In this document: piece after piece, positions 37,512 through 47,656 of the stretch | How positions within the stretch are numbered: position 1 is the stretch's first letter | Layout: every line of letters begins with the position of its first letter | Assembly (NCBI RefSeq): GCF_003112695.1 | Contig: NZ_BFBP01000002.1 | Location: forward strand, 299,691 to 363,690 | Direction of reading: 5' to 3' | Origin: Azospira sp. I13 | GTDB lineage: Bacteria > Pseudomonadota > Gammaproteobacteria > Burkholderiales > Rhodocyclaceae | DNA: 64,000 bases | The notes under the pieces: model-generated | What the model was told of the DNA's origin: nothing | Database searches by the model: none | Seen by the model: only the letters and a program-made list of their open reading frames with translations | Made by a program: the position numbers and the translations under genes

Positions 37512-38783
37512 CTAATGCCCCAGGGCGGCCTGCCAGGCGGCCAGGGCCTTGGCATGGTCGGCACGCAGGGCGGCGGCATCGAGACGGACGGCACGCAGGG
37601 TGCGGCGGGCATCCAGCAGCTCCAGCAGGCCCAGGGCGCCCCGTACATAGGCAAATTCGGTGGCGGTGGCGACCCGCTCGGCATCGGCCAGGAGCCCCGA
37701 TTCCAGCTGTCGGCGACGCTCCACGGCGGCCCGCAGCAGGGAGGCGGCCTGGGCGGTTTCGCCCTGGGCCAGGGCCCGTACCTGCTCTTCCTGGATGCGC
37801 GCACCCAGCAGATCGGCTTCGGCCCGGGCGATTTCGCCCTCGTAGGCATGGCGTACGAAAAGGGGCACGCTCAGACTGACGCCATAGGTGTTGTTGGGGG
37901 AATCGTTGCCCGGGGGGTAATGCTCGAACTGCACGCCCACCGCCACGTCCCGGGTACGAGAGGCCCGGGCCAGTTCCCGGGCGGCTTCGGCGGCCTGCAC
38001 CCGGGCCCGGGCAGCCTGCACGTCGGGGCGAACGTCGGTTGGGGCCTGGGCGCCGCTGCTGTCCATGACGGCCCCTTCCAGGGCCGGCCAGGGCTCGCTG
38101 GCCCGCAGGCCGTCGGCTTCCTGTTCCTTGCCGATGAGGTAGGCCAGGTTCACACGGGCACGTTCCAGGTCGGCCTGGGCGCCCCGGGCTTCGTTTTCGG
38201 CTCGGCCGGCCTCGATGCGCAGGCGGGCCACTTCGGTGCCGGCCACGTCGCCCACCTTGAGGCGCTGCTCTGCCGCCCGCACGCTACGACGGAAGAGACC
38301 GGCGCTTTCCTCGGCGATGGCCTGACGTTCCTGGGCCAGGCGCAGTTCCCAGTAGGCCGCCCGCAATTGCAGCAGGCTCTGGCGCTGCACATCGGCCAGG
38401 CCGCGACCGGCGGCTTCGACCATGGCACCGGCCACCTGCTGGCGCAGCTCCCGCTTGTCGCCGCGTTCCACCAGCTGCTCCAGGCGCAGTACGGAATCCA
38501 CCCGCTTCTGGCTCAGGGAGCCGCCACCGATGCCCGTGCGGGGGTTGATGGAGGAAGTGGAAATACTGAACTGGGGGTTGGGGGCCTGGCCGGCCGCCAC
38601 GCTGTCGGCCTCGGCCGCCGCCACACCTTCCCGGGCCAGGCGGACTTCCCGGTTGTGGCGTTGCCAGAGGCTTTCGGCAGTGGCCAGATCGAGATCGGCC
38701 GCAGCAGGAGCGGGAGAGGCCGCCATGGCGGCCCCGGAAAACAGGGCAAGGCAGGCCAGGAGGAACATGTGGGCGCGCAGCAT
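37512..38783 (-). CDS. czcC: Outer-membrane efflux protein (CzcC/TolC-like)
   Basis: 423 residues with a Sec signal (about 1-22). Two TolC-type repeats of long coiled helices follow (about 30-210 and 225-420), with the family segment NPQFSISTSS in the first. Forms the outer-membrane channel of the exporter. First gene of czcCBA, divergent from the response regulator. Confidence 0.9.
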   Translation of the reverse strand: MLRAHMFLLACLALFSGAAMAASPAPAAADLDLATAESLWQRHNREVRLAREGVAAAEADSVAAGQAPNPQFSISTSSINPRTGIGGGSLSQKRVDSVLRLEQLVERGDKRELRQQVAGAMVEAAGRGLADVQRQSLLQLRAAYWELRLAQERQAIAEESAGLFRRSVRAAEQRLKVGDVAGTEVARLRIEAGRAENEARGAQADLERARVNLAYLIGKEQEADGLRASEPWPALEGAVMDSSGAQAPTDVRPDVQAARARVQAAEAARELARASRTRDVAVGVQFEHYPPGNDSPNNTYGVSLSVPLFVRHAYEGEIARAEADLLGARIQEEQVRALAQGETAQAASLLRAAVERRRQLESGLLADAERVATATEFAYVRGALGLLELLDARRTLRAVRLDAAALRADHAKALAAWQAALGH

Positions 38784-38858
38784 CGGCTTGGACCGGGTTT
38801 CTCGTAGCAGGTGAGGCTGGTATCGTATTGACCCTCACTGACCAACTACTGACGCCCC
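38784..38858. promoter_or_regulatory. Divergent czcC / response-regulator control region with TGAC direct repeats
   Basis: Only 75 bases. Three TGACC/TGACG copies start at 38829, 38839 and 38850, about one helical turn apart on the same face. Such tandem repeats are typical for OmpR-family regulators, so the adjacent regulator may control both directions. No clear -35/-10 pair could be fixed. Confidence 0.4.
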
Positions 38859-39569
38859 ATGCGCATTCTCCTGGTGGAAGACGATGAACTCCTGGCCGAC
38901 GGCCTGGTGAAGGCCCTGCGCCAATCCGGCTATGTCACGGACTGGACGCGGGACGGCAAGCAGGCCGATGCCTGGCTGGCCGACCAGAACTACGACTTGG
39001 CGATCCTGGACCTGGGCCTGCCCGGCCTGGAGGGCAGCGAAGTGCTGCAACGCCTGCGGGGGCGGCGGCAGCCGGTGCCGGTACTCATCCTCTCGGCCCG
39101 GGAAGCCCTGGAAGAGCGGGTGCGCCTGCTGGACCTGGGGGCCGACGACTACCTGGTCAAGCCAGTGGCCCTGACGGAGCTGGAGGCCCGGGCCCGGGCC
39201 CTGATCCGCCGCGGCCGCACCCAGCCCGAGCCGGAGCTGCGCCTGGGCAAGCTGCGCCTCGACACGGTAGGCAAGCGGGCCTGGCTGGGGGAGGAGCCCC
39301 TGGACCTGACGGCCCGGGAATGGGCGGCCCTGGAGTTCCTCGCCAGCCGCGCCAACCGCATCGTCAGCAAGGAACAGATCATGCAGTCCCTCTACAGCTG
39401 GGACGAGGACATCACCCCCAATGCCATCGAGAAGTTCATCTCCCGGCTGCGGGTGAAGCTGGAGACGGGGGGTATTTCCATCCGCACCGTGCGGGGCCTC
39501 GGCTACTACCTGGAAAAACCCAAGGAAGACGAGGCCGGCAGCCATGGCGACGAACCCCCGCCGGCCTAG
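38859..39569 (+). CDS. OmpR-family response regulator
   Basis: 236 residues. The receiver domain (1-115) has acidic residues Glu7-Asp8-Asp9, phospho-acceptor Asp51 and Lys at about position 101. The C-terminal winged helix (about 128-222) ends with RVKLETGGISIRTVRGLGYYLE. Probably switches the divergent czcCBA operon. Overlaps the kinase gene by 26 bases. Confidence 0.93.
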   Translation: MRILLVEDDELLADGLVKALRQSGYVTDWTRDGKQADAWLADQNYDLAILDLGLPGLEGSEVLQRLRGRRQPVPVLILSAREALEERVRLLDLGADDYLVKPVALTELEARARALIRRGRTQPEPELRLGKLRLDTVGKRAWLGEEPLDLTAREWAALEFLASRANRIVSKEQIMQSLYSWDEDITPNAIEKFISRLRVKLETGGISIRTVRGLGYYLEKPKEDEAGSHGDEPPPA

Positions 39570-40941
39570 CCTGCGCCGCCTGCTGCTAACCTGGCTGCTG
39601 CCGGCGATGCTAACGCTGGTGGCGGCAGGCGCCCTGACGGCCTATGGCATCGCCCTGCGCTCGGCTACCTGGGCCTACGACCGGGCCCTGCTGGACACGG
39701 CCCTGGCCCTGTCGGGGCAGATTCGCGTCGTCTCCGGCCACCCGGTGCTCAACCTGCCCGCCCAGGCCCAGGAAATCCTGCTCACTGACCGCTACGACAA
39801 CGTCTTCTATGAAGTCATCGGCCCCCAGGGTGAATCCGTCGGCGGCCACCGGGGGCTGCCCCGCCCGCCCCGCCTGTTGCCGGAAGAAGGCCGCCTGTAT
39901 TACGACGGCTGGTTTCAGGGCAAGGAAGTGCGGGTCGCCGCCCTCTTCGTCCTGCACGAAGGCATCCCCATGCTGGTGCTGGCAGCGGAAACCCAGACCA
40001 AGCGGGACAATCTGGTACGGGAAATCCTCACCTCCATGCTGCTGCCGGAGCTGCTGCTGGTGGCCGCCACCCTGGGCCTGGGTTGGCTCGGCATCCGCCA
40101 CGGACTGAAGCCGGTGGAAGACTTGCGGGAACAGCTTTCCCAGCGCTCACCCAAGGATCTGAGCCCCGTTTCATCCGACCGGGTGCCAGAGGAAATCGCA
40201 CCCCTGGTGGAAGAACTGAACCATCTGCTGGGACGTCTCGAAGGCTCCCTTTCGGCCCAGCGCAATTTCGTTTCCGACGCCGCCCACCAGCTGCGCACGC
40301 CCCTGGCCGCCCTGCAGGCCCAGGCGGAACTGGCCCTGCGGGCACTCGACAAGGGCACCGCCAGCAACCAGTCGGCCCTGCGACCGGAGTTGGAGCGCAT
40401 TCTCACTGCCACCCGGCGCCTCACCCACCTGGCCCGCCAGCTGCTGGCCCTGGCCCGGGCAGAGCCGCGCAGCGGCGATACCACCAAGGCGGTGGATTTG
40501 ATGATGGTGGTGCATCAGTGCGCTGAAATCTGGCACCCCCTGGCCCTGGAAAAGGGCATCGACCTGGGCTTCGACCTGGCACCGGCCCCGATGCTGGGTC
40601 ACCCGCTCCTGCTGGAGGAGTTGCTGAGCAACCTGATCGACAACGCCATCCACTACACCCCGGCCCCCGGCAGCATCACCGTGCGCACGTTCTGCCGTGA
40701 CGGTGCCGCAGTGCTGCAGGTGGACGACTCGGGACCCGGCATTCCTGAAGAACACCGGGAAAAGGTCTTCGAGCGTTTCCATCGGGTGAATGGCGAACAC
40801 AACCCGGAAGGTTGCGGCCTGGGGTTGGCCATCGTGCGGGAAATCGCCAAACAACACGGGGCCGACGTCTGGCTGGACGAGGCCCCGGTCTTGGGTGGCA
40901 CCCGGCTGGAAGTCAGCTTCCCGCCGGTGGGCCAGGTTTAG
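39544..40941 (+). CDS. Sensor histidine kinase
   Basis: 465 residues. Two membrane helices (about 13-36 and 165-185) flank a periplasmic sensor of about 130 residues of the 2CSK-N type seen in TctE/QseC-like kinases. The HisKA box SDAAHQLRTPLAAL has His248, and the ATPase domain shows N (SNLIDNAIHY), G1 (DDSGPGIP) and G2 (GCGLGLAI) boxes. Paired with the regulator just upstream. The sensor has no obvious His/Cys-rich metal motif. Confidence 0.93.
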   Translation: MATNPRRPSLRRLLLTWLLPAMLTLVAAGALTAYGIALRSATWAYDRALLDTALALSGQIRVVSGHPVLNLPAQAQEILLTDRYDNVFYEVIGPQGESVGGHRGLPRPPRLLPEEGRLYYDGWFQGKEVRVAALFVLHEGIPMLVLAAETQTKRDNLVREILTSMLLPELLLVAATLGLGWLGIRHGLKPVEDLREQLSQRSPKDLSPVSSDRVPEEIAPLVEELNHLLGRLEGSLSAQRNFVSDAAHQLRTPLAALQAQAELALRALDKGTASNQSALRPELERILTATRRLTHLARQLLALARAEPRSGDTTKAVDLMMVVHQCAEIWHPLALEKGIDLGFDLAPAPMLGHPLLLEELLSNLIDNAIHYTPAPGSITVRTFCRDGAAVLQVDDSGPGIPEEHREKVFERFHRVNGEHNPEGCGLGLAIVREIAKQHGADVWLDEAPVLGGTRLEVSFPPVGQV

Positions 40942-40951
40942 TCAGGCGGAC

Positions 40952-41713
40952 TTACTGGGAGGCGGCGGGCTTGCGCCGCAGCAGGCGGAGGCCCGCCAGC
41001 ACGTAGCCGGAGAGGGCGTAGACCACGAAGAGGCCGAACAGCACGCCGGGGGGATACATGGTCACCAGGGCAAAACCCAGCACGATGGCGCCCACCACGA
41101 TGAAGGGCACGCTCTTGCGCAGGTTGATGTCCTTGAAGCTGGAAAAACGGCAGTTGGTGATCATGGAGATGCCGGCAAAGATAGTCAGCACGCAGGCAAT
41201 CACCCGCACGTCGCTGCCAGCGATGTCGTTATCCAGCATCAGCCAGACGAAACCGGCCACCAGGGCGGCAGCGGCCGGACTGGGCAGCCCCTGGAAGAAG
41301 CGCTTGTCGATCACTTCCAGCGTGGTGTTGAAGCGGGCCAGGCGCAGGGCGGCGGCAGCACAGTAGATGAAGGCGGCGATCCAGCCCAGCTTGCCCATGT
41401 CCCGCAGGGCCCATTCGTAGATGACCAGGGAGGGTGCGGCACCGAAGGACACCATGTCCGACAGGGAATCGTACTCGGCACCAAAAGCGCTCTGGGTGCG
41501 GGTCAGGCGGGCGACCCGGCCATCCAGCCCGTCCAGCACCATGGCCACGAAAATGGCCACAGCGGACTGCTCGTAGAACCCGTTCATGGCCTGGACGATG
41601 GCGAAAAAGCCAGCGAACAGGGCGGCAGTGGTGAACAGGTTGGGGAGGACGTAGATGCCCCGGCGTTTCAGTTCCGGGTTGAAAAGGGCCTTGCGGGGTT
41701 TCAGTTCGGGCAT
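40952..41713 (-). CDS. pssA: CDP-diacylglycerol-serine O-phosphatidyltransferase
   Basis: Makes phosphatidylserine at the inner membrane. 253 residues with about six to eight helices. The CDP-alcohol phosphotransferase motif is complete: Asp61, Asp64-Gly65, Ala68-Arg69, Gly78, Asp82 and Asp86. Twelve bases after psd. Convergent with the sensor kinase, with 10 bases between the stops. Confidence 0.95.
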   Translation of the reverse strand: MPELKPRKALFNPELKRRGIYVLPNLFTTAALFAGFFAIVQAMNGFYEQSAVAIFVAMVLDGLDGRVARLTRTQSAFGAEYDSLSDMVSFGAAPSLVIYEWALRDMGKLGWIAAFIYCAAAALRLARFNTTLEVIDKRFFQGLPSPAAAALVAGFVWLMLDNDIAGSDVRVIACVLTIFAGISMITNCRFSSFKDINLRKSVPFIVVGAIVLGFALVTMYPPGVLFGLFVVYALSGYVLAGLRLLRRKPAASQ

Positions 41714-41725
41714 TTTCTCAGGGGA

Positions 41726-42370
41726 TTACGCCAGTTCGGCGAGAACGGTGGAGGAAGCATACACCTTCTCCCCGATGCTGGCCTTGATGCGGGCATCCAG
41801 GGGCAGGTACACGTCCACTCGGGAACCAAAGCGGATGAAGCCGTAGCGCTGGCCCCGGGCCAGTTGCACGCCACCATCCACGTAGTTGAGGATGCGCCGG
41901 GCCACCAGACCGGCCACCTGCACGGAGGTCACGTCCTGGCCGTCGGCGGTCTTGATCCACAGGGCGCAGCGCTCGTTCTCGACGGAGGCCTTGTCCAGGG
42001 CGGCGTTCACGAAAGCACCGGGGTTGTACCACTTCTGCTGCACGGTACCATCCACCGGGCTACGGTTGGAGTGCACGTTGAAGACGTTCATGAAGACACT
42101 GACCTTCACCGCTTCACGGTTGAGATAGGGATCCAGGGCCTTTTCCACGGCAACGATACGGCCGTCGGCTGGGGCCACGATGGTCTTGGCGCCACCGGCG
42201 ATCTTGCGGGCCGGGTCGCGGAAAAATTGCAGCACGAAGAGGGCGATGATCCACAGGGGCACGGCCACGTAGGCGGGAGCAAACAGGCTGCCGGCCAGGG
42301 CCGCCACCAGAGCGATGGTCAGGAAGGGCCAGCCTTCGCGGGCAATGATGGGGTGGGGATAGTTGTTCAA
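41726..42370 (-). CDS. psd: Phosphatidylserine decarboxylase (small, Psd-like)
   Basis: 214 residues, the short bacterial form. N-terminal membrane helices (about 15-50). Segments [12 protein letters not shown] and [15 protein letters not shown] are typical. Self-cleavage to the pyruvoyl subunit is expected at Gly182-Ser183 ([11 protein letters not shown]). Converts phosphatidylserine to phosphatidylethanolamine. Pairs with pssA. Confidence 0.95.
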   Translation of the reverse strand: MNNYPHPIIAREGWPFLTIALVAALAGSLFAPAYVAVPLWIIALFVLQFFRDPARKIAGGAKTIVAPADGRIVAVEKALDPYLNREAVKVSVFMNVFNVHSNRSPVDGTVQQKWYNPGAFVNAALDKASVENERCALWIKTADGQDVTSVQVAGLVARRILNYVDGGVQLARGQRYGFIRFGSRVDVYLPLDARIKASIGEKVYASSTVLAELA

Positions 42371-42440
42371 GGACGCGCTCTCTGGGCTGTTGGCGAACCA
42401 TTGCCGGCCAATGCCGCAATGGAAAAATTCGGAGAATGAA

Positions 42441-42463
42441 ACGAAAAGCGGGGCGCCGCCCCG
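42441..42463 (-). terminator. Probable terminator after ilvC
   Basis: On the minus strand CGGGGC, a 3-base loop, GCCCCG, then CTTTTCGTTT. The short stem makes it moderate. It would separate ilvBNC from psd-pssA at least partly. Confidence 0.5.
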
Positions 42464-42511
42464 GGAATCGGCATGAAGCCGCCCCGGAAGCTGCGCCCCG
42501 TCTTGCCAGTC

Positions 42512-44049
<1,538 letters not shown>

Positions 44050-44066
44050 GGTTCTCTACTCCGGGC

Positions 44067-45767
44067 TCACAGGTCTTCGGACAGGATCATTTCGGACAGG
44101 CCCTTGCCAGCCGCCACCATGGGAAAGACGTTGGCTTCGGGGTCGATGATGAAGTCCATGAATACCAGGCGGTCCTTGTATTCGGTAAAGGCCTTCTTCA
44201 GGGCCGGCTCCACGTCCTCGGGCTTTTCGATGCGCATGCCGACGTGGCCATAGGCCTCGGCCAGCTTGACGAAATCGGGGATGGAGGTGACGTAGGACTG
44301 GGAGTAGCGCTTGGAATAGAACATTTCCTGCCACTGCCGCACCATGCCCAGCATGCCGTTGTTCAGGTTGATGATCTTCACCGGCAGCTCGAACTGCTTG
44401 CAGGTGGAAAGCTCCTGGATGCACATCTGGATGGAGCCTTCACCGGTGATACAGGCCACCTGGGCGCCCGGGTTGGCGAAGAGCACACCCATCGCATAGG
44501 GCAGGCCCACACCCATGGTGCCCAGGCCACCGGAGTTGATCCAGCGGCGGGGCTTGTCGAACTTGTAGTACTGGGCAGCGAACATCTGGTGCTGGCCCAC
44601 ATCGGAGGTGATGAAAGCGTCACCGCCGGTCACTTCGTAGAGTTTTTCCACCACGTACTGGGGCTCGATCAGGCTCTTCTGCTTGTAGCCCAGACAGTTC
44701 TTGCCACGCCAGGCATCGATCTGCTGCCACCAGGCGGACACGTCCGGGGCGGCCTTGCCGCTCTCTTCCAGCAGCTTGAGCAACTCATCCAGCACATCGG
44801 GGACATTGCCGACGATGGGCACATCCACCTTCACCCGTTTGGAGATGGAGGAGGGGTCGATATCGACATGGATGATCTTGCGGGCCACTTCGCCGAAGTG
44901 TTCGGGATTGCCGATCACCCGGTCATCGAAGCGGGCGCCGATAGCCAGCACCACATCGGCGTGCTGCATGGTCATGTTGGCTTCGTAGGTGCCGTGCATA
45001 CCCAGCATGCCGACAAACTGCTTGTCAGTGGCGGGGTAGCCGCCCAGGCCCATGAGGGTGTTGGTCACCGGGAAGTTGAGGCGCTTGGCCAGCTTCACCA
45101 GCTTCTCGGAGGCGTCGGAGAGGACCACGCCGCCGCCGGTGTAGATGATGGGCTGCTTGGCTTCAAGCAGCATCTGCACGGCCTTCTTGATCTGCCCCAG
45201 GTGGCCCTTGACCACCGGGTTGTAGGAGCGCATCTGCACGGAGGCCGGGTAGTCGAACTCACACTTGTTGGCGGTAATGTCCTTGGGGATATCCACCACC
45301 ACGGGGCCGGGACGGCCGGTCTTGGCAATATGGAAGGCCTTCTTCATGGTGGCCGCCAGATCCTTGACGTCCTTCACCAGGAAGTTGTGCTTCACACAGG
45401 GACGGGTGATGCCGACGGTGTCGCATTCCTGAAAGGCATCCTGGCCGATGTAGTAGGTCGGCACCTGGCCGCACAGCACCACCATGGGAATGGAATCCAT
45501 ATAGGCCGTGGCAATGCCAGTCACGGCATTGGTGACGCCGGGACCGGAGGTCACTAGGGCCACGCCGACCCGGTCGGAAGAGCGGGAATAGGCATCGGCG
45601 GCGTGGACGGCAGCCTGTTCATGGCGTACCAGGATATGCTTGATGTCGTCCTGCTTGAACAGCTCGTCGTAAATATGCAGCACCGAGCCACCAGGATAGC
45701 CGAACACATAGTCGACCTTTTCTTCCTGAAGGCACCTGATTACAATCTCCGCACCGGTAAGTGTCAT
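44067..45767 (-). CDS. ilvB: Acetolactate synthase large subunit, biosynthetic
   Basis: Thiamine-diphosphate and FAD enzyme. 566 residues from the ATG at 45767, where the family begins (MTLTGAEIVIRCL). The catalytic Glu lies in LVRHEQAAVHAADAY, and the thiamine motif starts as GEGSIQM and ends in NLNNGMLGMVRQWQ. Also called ilvI. First gene of ilvBNC, with a promoter about 40-65 bases upstream. Confidence 0.97.
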   Translation of the reverse strand: MTLTGAEIVIRCLQEEKVDYVFGYPGGSVLHIYDELFKQDDIKHILVRHEQAAVHAADAYSRSSDRVGVALVTSGPGVTNAVTGIATAYMDSIPMVVLCGQVPTYYIGQDAFQECDTVGITRPCVKHNFLVKDVKDLAATMKKAFHIAKTGRPGPVVVDIPKDITANKCEFDYPASVQMRSYNPVVKGHLGQIKKAVQMLLEAKQPIIYTGGGVVLSDASEKLVKLAKRLNFPVTNTLMGLGGYPATDKQFVGMLGMHGTYEANMTMQHADVVLAIGARFDDRVIGNPEHFGEVARKIIHVDIDPSSISKRVKVDVPIVGNVPDVLDELLKLLEESGKAAPDVSAWWQQIDAWRGKNCLGYKQKSLIEPQYVVEKLYEVTGGDAFITSDVGQHQMFAAQYYKFDKPRRWINSGGLGTMGVGLPYAMGVLFANPGAQVACITGEGSIQMCIQELSTCKQFELPVKIINLNNGMLGMVRQWQEMFYSKRYSQSYVTSIPDFVKLAEAYGHVGMRIEKPEDVEPALKKAFTEYKDRLVFMDFIIDPEANVFPMVAAGKGLSEMILSEDL

Positions 45768-45804
45768 TTTTATGGCCTTACGTAAGTCGCTCGAAAAACC
45801 CGTT

Positions 45805-45833
45805 ACGTTAATGGCTTGCCCTGGATTGGTCAA
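45805..45833 (-). promoter_or_regulatory. Putative ilvB promoter
   Basis: On the minus strand TTGACC (plus 45828-45833), a 17-base spacer, then TAACGT (45805-45810). The -35 is good and the -10 modest. I saw no leader peptide with a run of Ile/Val/Leu codons, so classical attenuation is not supported. Confidence 0.45.
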
Positions 45834-45943
45834 GGAAAACCCGGCTTTTCGGGCCGGCCAATGCAGGGTGCCGGATCAATCGGCCCCGCCGCCCGATATA
45901 CTCCTGGCAAGACTCCCGCCAACGCCAAGGAACGGTCCGGCGC

Positions 45944-45949
45944 TATAAT
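45944..45949 (+). promoter_or_regulatory. -10 box of the sigma factor operon
   Basis: Perfect TATAAT with a weak -35. Transcription would begin near 45956, only about six bases before the TTG at 45962. That favours a start further downstream. Confidence 0.5.
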
Positions 45950-45961
45950 ACAAAGCCTCCA

Positions 45962-46552
45962 TTGAGGGGCGCGCCTCCCCAACTAGGAACACTTCTGGCT
46001 ACACCACGCGAACTGTCGGACTTTCTCGCCAGCACCGAACGCCGCGCCTTCAAGCAGGCGCTATTCGCTGTGCGAGACGAAGATAGCGCCCTGGACCTAG
46101 TTCAGGACGCCATGATGCGCCTGGCCGAAAAGTACGGCGACCGCCCGGCGGAGGAATTGCCGATGCTGTTCCAGCGCATTCTGCAGAACGCCATCCGGGA
46201 TTTTTACCGGCGTAGCAAGGTACGCTCCATGTGGACCACCCTCCTCTCCTCCCTGACGCCCGGAGACGACGAGGACAGCGACCCCCTGGATACGCTGGAA
46301 ACGGAAAACAAGCCGGAAGACACTCCAGAAGGGGCGTTGGAGCAGACTCAGGTCATGGCCGTGATCGAATCCGAGATATCCCGCCTCCCGACACGTCAAC
46401 GGGAGGCCTTCCTCATGCGTTATTGGGAAGATATGGACGTCGCAGAGACGGCGGCGGCAATGGGATGCTCCGAGGGGAGCGTCAAGACCCATTGCTCCCG
46501 GGCCACCCACACGCTGGCCGCGGCACTGAAAGCAAAAGGAATAACCCTATGA
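45962..46552 (+). CDS. ECF-type RNA polymerase sigma factor
   Basis: Sigma-70 family factor of the RpoE/ECF group. 196 residues if read from the TTG at 45962. Region 2 (about 25-85): RAFKQALFAVRDEDSALDLVQDAMMRL. Region 4 (about 130-190): LPTRQREAFLMRYWEDMDVAETAAAMGCSEGSVKTHCSRA. An acidic linker of about 40 residues sits between. The TTG has no Shine-Dalgarno and is too close to the -10 box. A TAGGA six bases before the in-frame CTG at 45995 suggests the real protein starts there (185 residues). Overlaps the next gene as ATGA. Followed by DUF3619, DUF3106 and RDD genes. Confidence 0.9.
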   Translation: MRGAPPQLGTLLATPRELSDFLASTERRAFKQALFAVRDEDSALDLVQDAMMRLAEKYGDRPAEELPMLFQRILQNAIRDFYRRSKVRSMWTTLLSSLTPGDDEDSDPLDTLETENKPEDTPEGALEQTQVMAVIESEISRLPTRQREAFLMRYWEDMDVAETAAAMGCSEGSVKTHCSRATHTLAAALKAKGITL

Positions 46553-46920
46553 ATGAACAGCACTTTGCCTATCAGGTGCGGCGCCACCTGAACCAGGGCA
46601 CCATGGCCCTCAGCCCGAGCGTCATGGACCGCCTGGCGGCAGCACGGACCCAGGCCCTGGCCCACCAGCGCATGCCAAGCCACGTACCAGTCCTGGCCGG
46701 ACTGGGTGTCCACTTTCACATGGACAACCTGCGTCCCCGGCATTTCCTGGCTGCCCTGGCCCTGGCTATCGGCTTGTCCAGCGGTATGTTCTGGCAGGCC
46801 CAGGAGCAGGTAGCCGAACTCGAAGAAGTGGATAGCGCCCTGCTGGCCGATGACCTGCCCCTGGATGCCTATACCGACCAGGGCTTTGCCGCCTGGCTGG
46901 ACGAGAATCCCGACGAATGA
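46549..46920 (+). CDS. DUF3619 membrane protein, possible anti-sigma partner
   Basis: 123 residues from the ATG at 46549, which overlaps the sigma stop. A soluble N-terminal part (1-62) has HFAYQVRRHLNQG, then one membrane helix (about 64-84) and an acidic tail. Matches the DUF3619 pattern. The layout (cytoplasmic part plus one helix directly after a sigma gene) resembles small anti-sigma factors, but that role is inference. Confidence 0.8.
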   Translation: MNEQHFAYQVRRHLNQGTMALSPSVMDRLAAARTQALAHQRMPSHVPVLAGLGVHFHMDNLRPRHFLAALALAIGLSSGMFWQAQEQVAELEEVDSALLADDLPLDAYTDQGFAAWLDENPDE

Positions 46921-47648
46921 AGTTCGCCCCGGGCGCCGCCTGTTCCCTGGTGTTGCTGGCTTTGCTGGCAGGTGCTGTGGCGCCTGCCACCGCCCAGACC
47001 ATCAGCACGACCACGGTGGTGGCCACCCCGCCCCAGCCGGCCTGGCAGGAGTTGAGTGAAAGCCAGCAACAGATTCTCGCCCCCCTGGCCGAGGACTGGG
47101 ACCGCATGGAGAACTATCGACGCAAGAAATGGCTCGGCATTGCCGAACGCTACCCGCGCATGGGCGAACAGGAGCAGGCTCGAGTCCAGCGCCGGATGCG
47201 CGAATGGGCCGACATGACGCCCCAACAGCGTAAGGAAGCACGGGAGAAGTTCCGCAATCTGAAGCGCCTGCCGCCGGAACGCAAGGAAGTGGTCAAGCAA
47301 AAATGGGAGGAATACACCAGCCTCTCGGAAGAGCAACGCCAACAACTCAAGGAAGCCGGAACCGTGCGCCCGAAAAGCATGGCCTTCCTGGGTTTTAGTC
47401 CGTTTACCTCTCTGCCGCCGCGCCGTACCCTGACGCCCCTGGCCTCGCGCCCGATGCATCCCGTCGCAGGTGCGGCAGCCAAACCCATGCCGATTGGCGT
47501 TCCCGACGCCCGCGAACGGCGGCAGGAAGGCAACGGCATTGTCGCTCCTCGCCTGCCCAAGCCGATCCGCATTCTTACAGAAGGCCAACTGCCCTCCCTG
47601 CTTCCACCACTGCCGGTGCGACGCACCCCGGTGGCGAAAAAGCCTTAA
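46917..47648 (+). CDS. DUF3106 exported protein
   Basis: 243 residues. Signal peptide (about 1-27), then a helical domain (about 40-150) rich in Glu/Arg/Gln with repeated W/E motifs (WQELSESQQQILAPLAEDW, RRMREWADMTPQQRKEAREKF), typical of DUF3106. The C-terminal 90 residues are Pro-rich and disordered. Starts inside the DUF3619 stop (ATGA). Probably periplasmic. The general shape recalls helical metal- or stress-sensing proteins such as CpxP/ZraP, without proof. Confidence 0.82.
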   Translation: MKFAPGAACSLVLLALLAGAVAPATAQTISTTTVVATPPQPAWQELSESQQQILAPLAEDWDRMENYRRKKWLGIAERYPRMGEQEQARVQRRMREWADMTPQQRKEAREKFRNLKRLPPERKEVVKQKWEEYTSLSEEQRQQLKEAGTVRPKSMAFLGFSPFTSLPPRRTLTPLASRPMHPVAGAAAKPMPIGVPDARERRQEGNGIVAPRLPKPIRILTEGQLPSLLPPLPVRRTPVAKKP

Positions 47649-47656
47649 CCGTCAGG

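Noticed and set aside
45768-45943. Leader-peptide attenuator for ilvB.
   Set aside because: No short ORF with Ile/Val/Leu runs and no terminator/antiterminator pair with a T-run.
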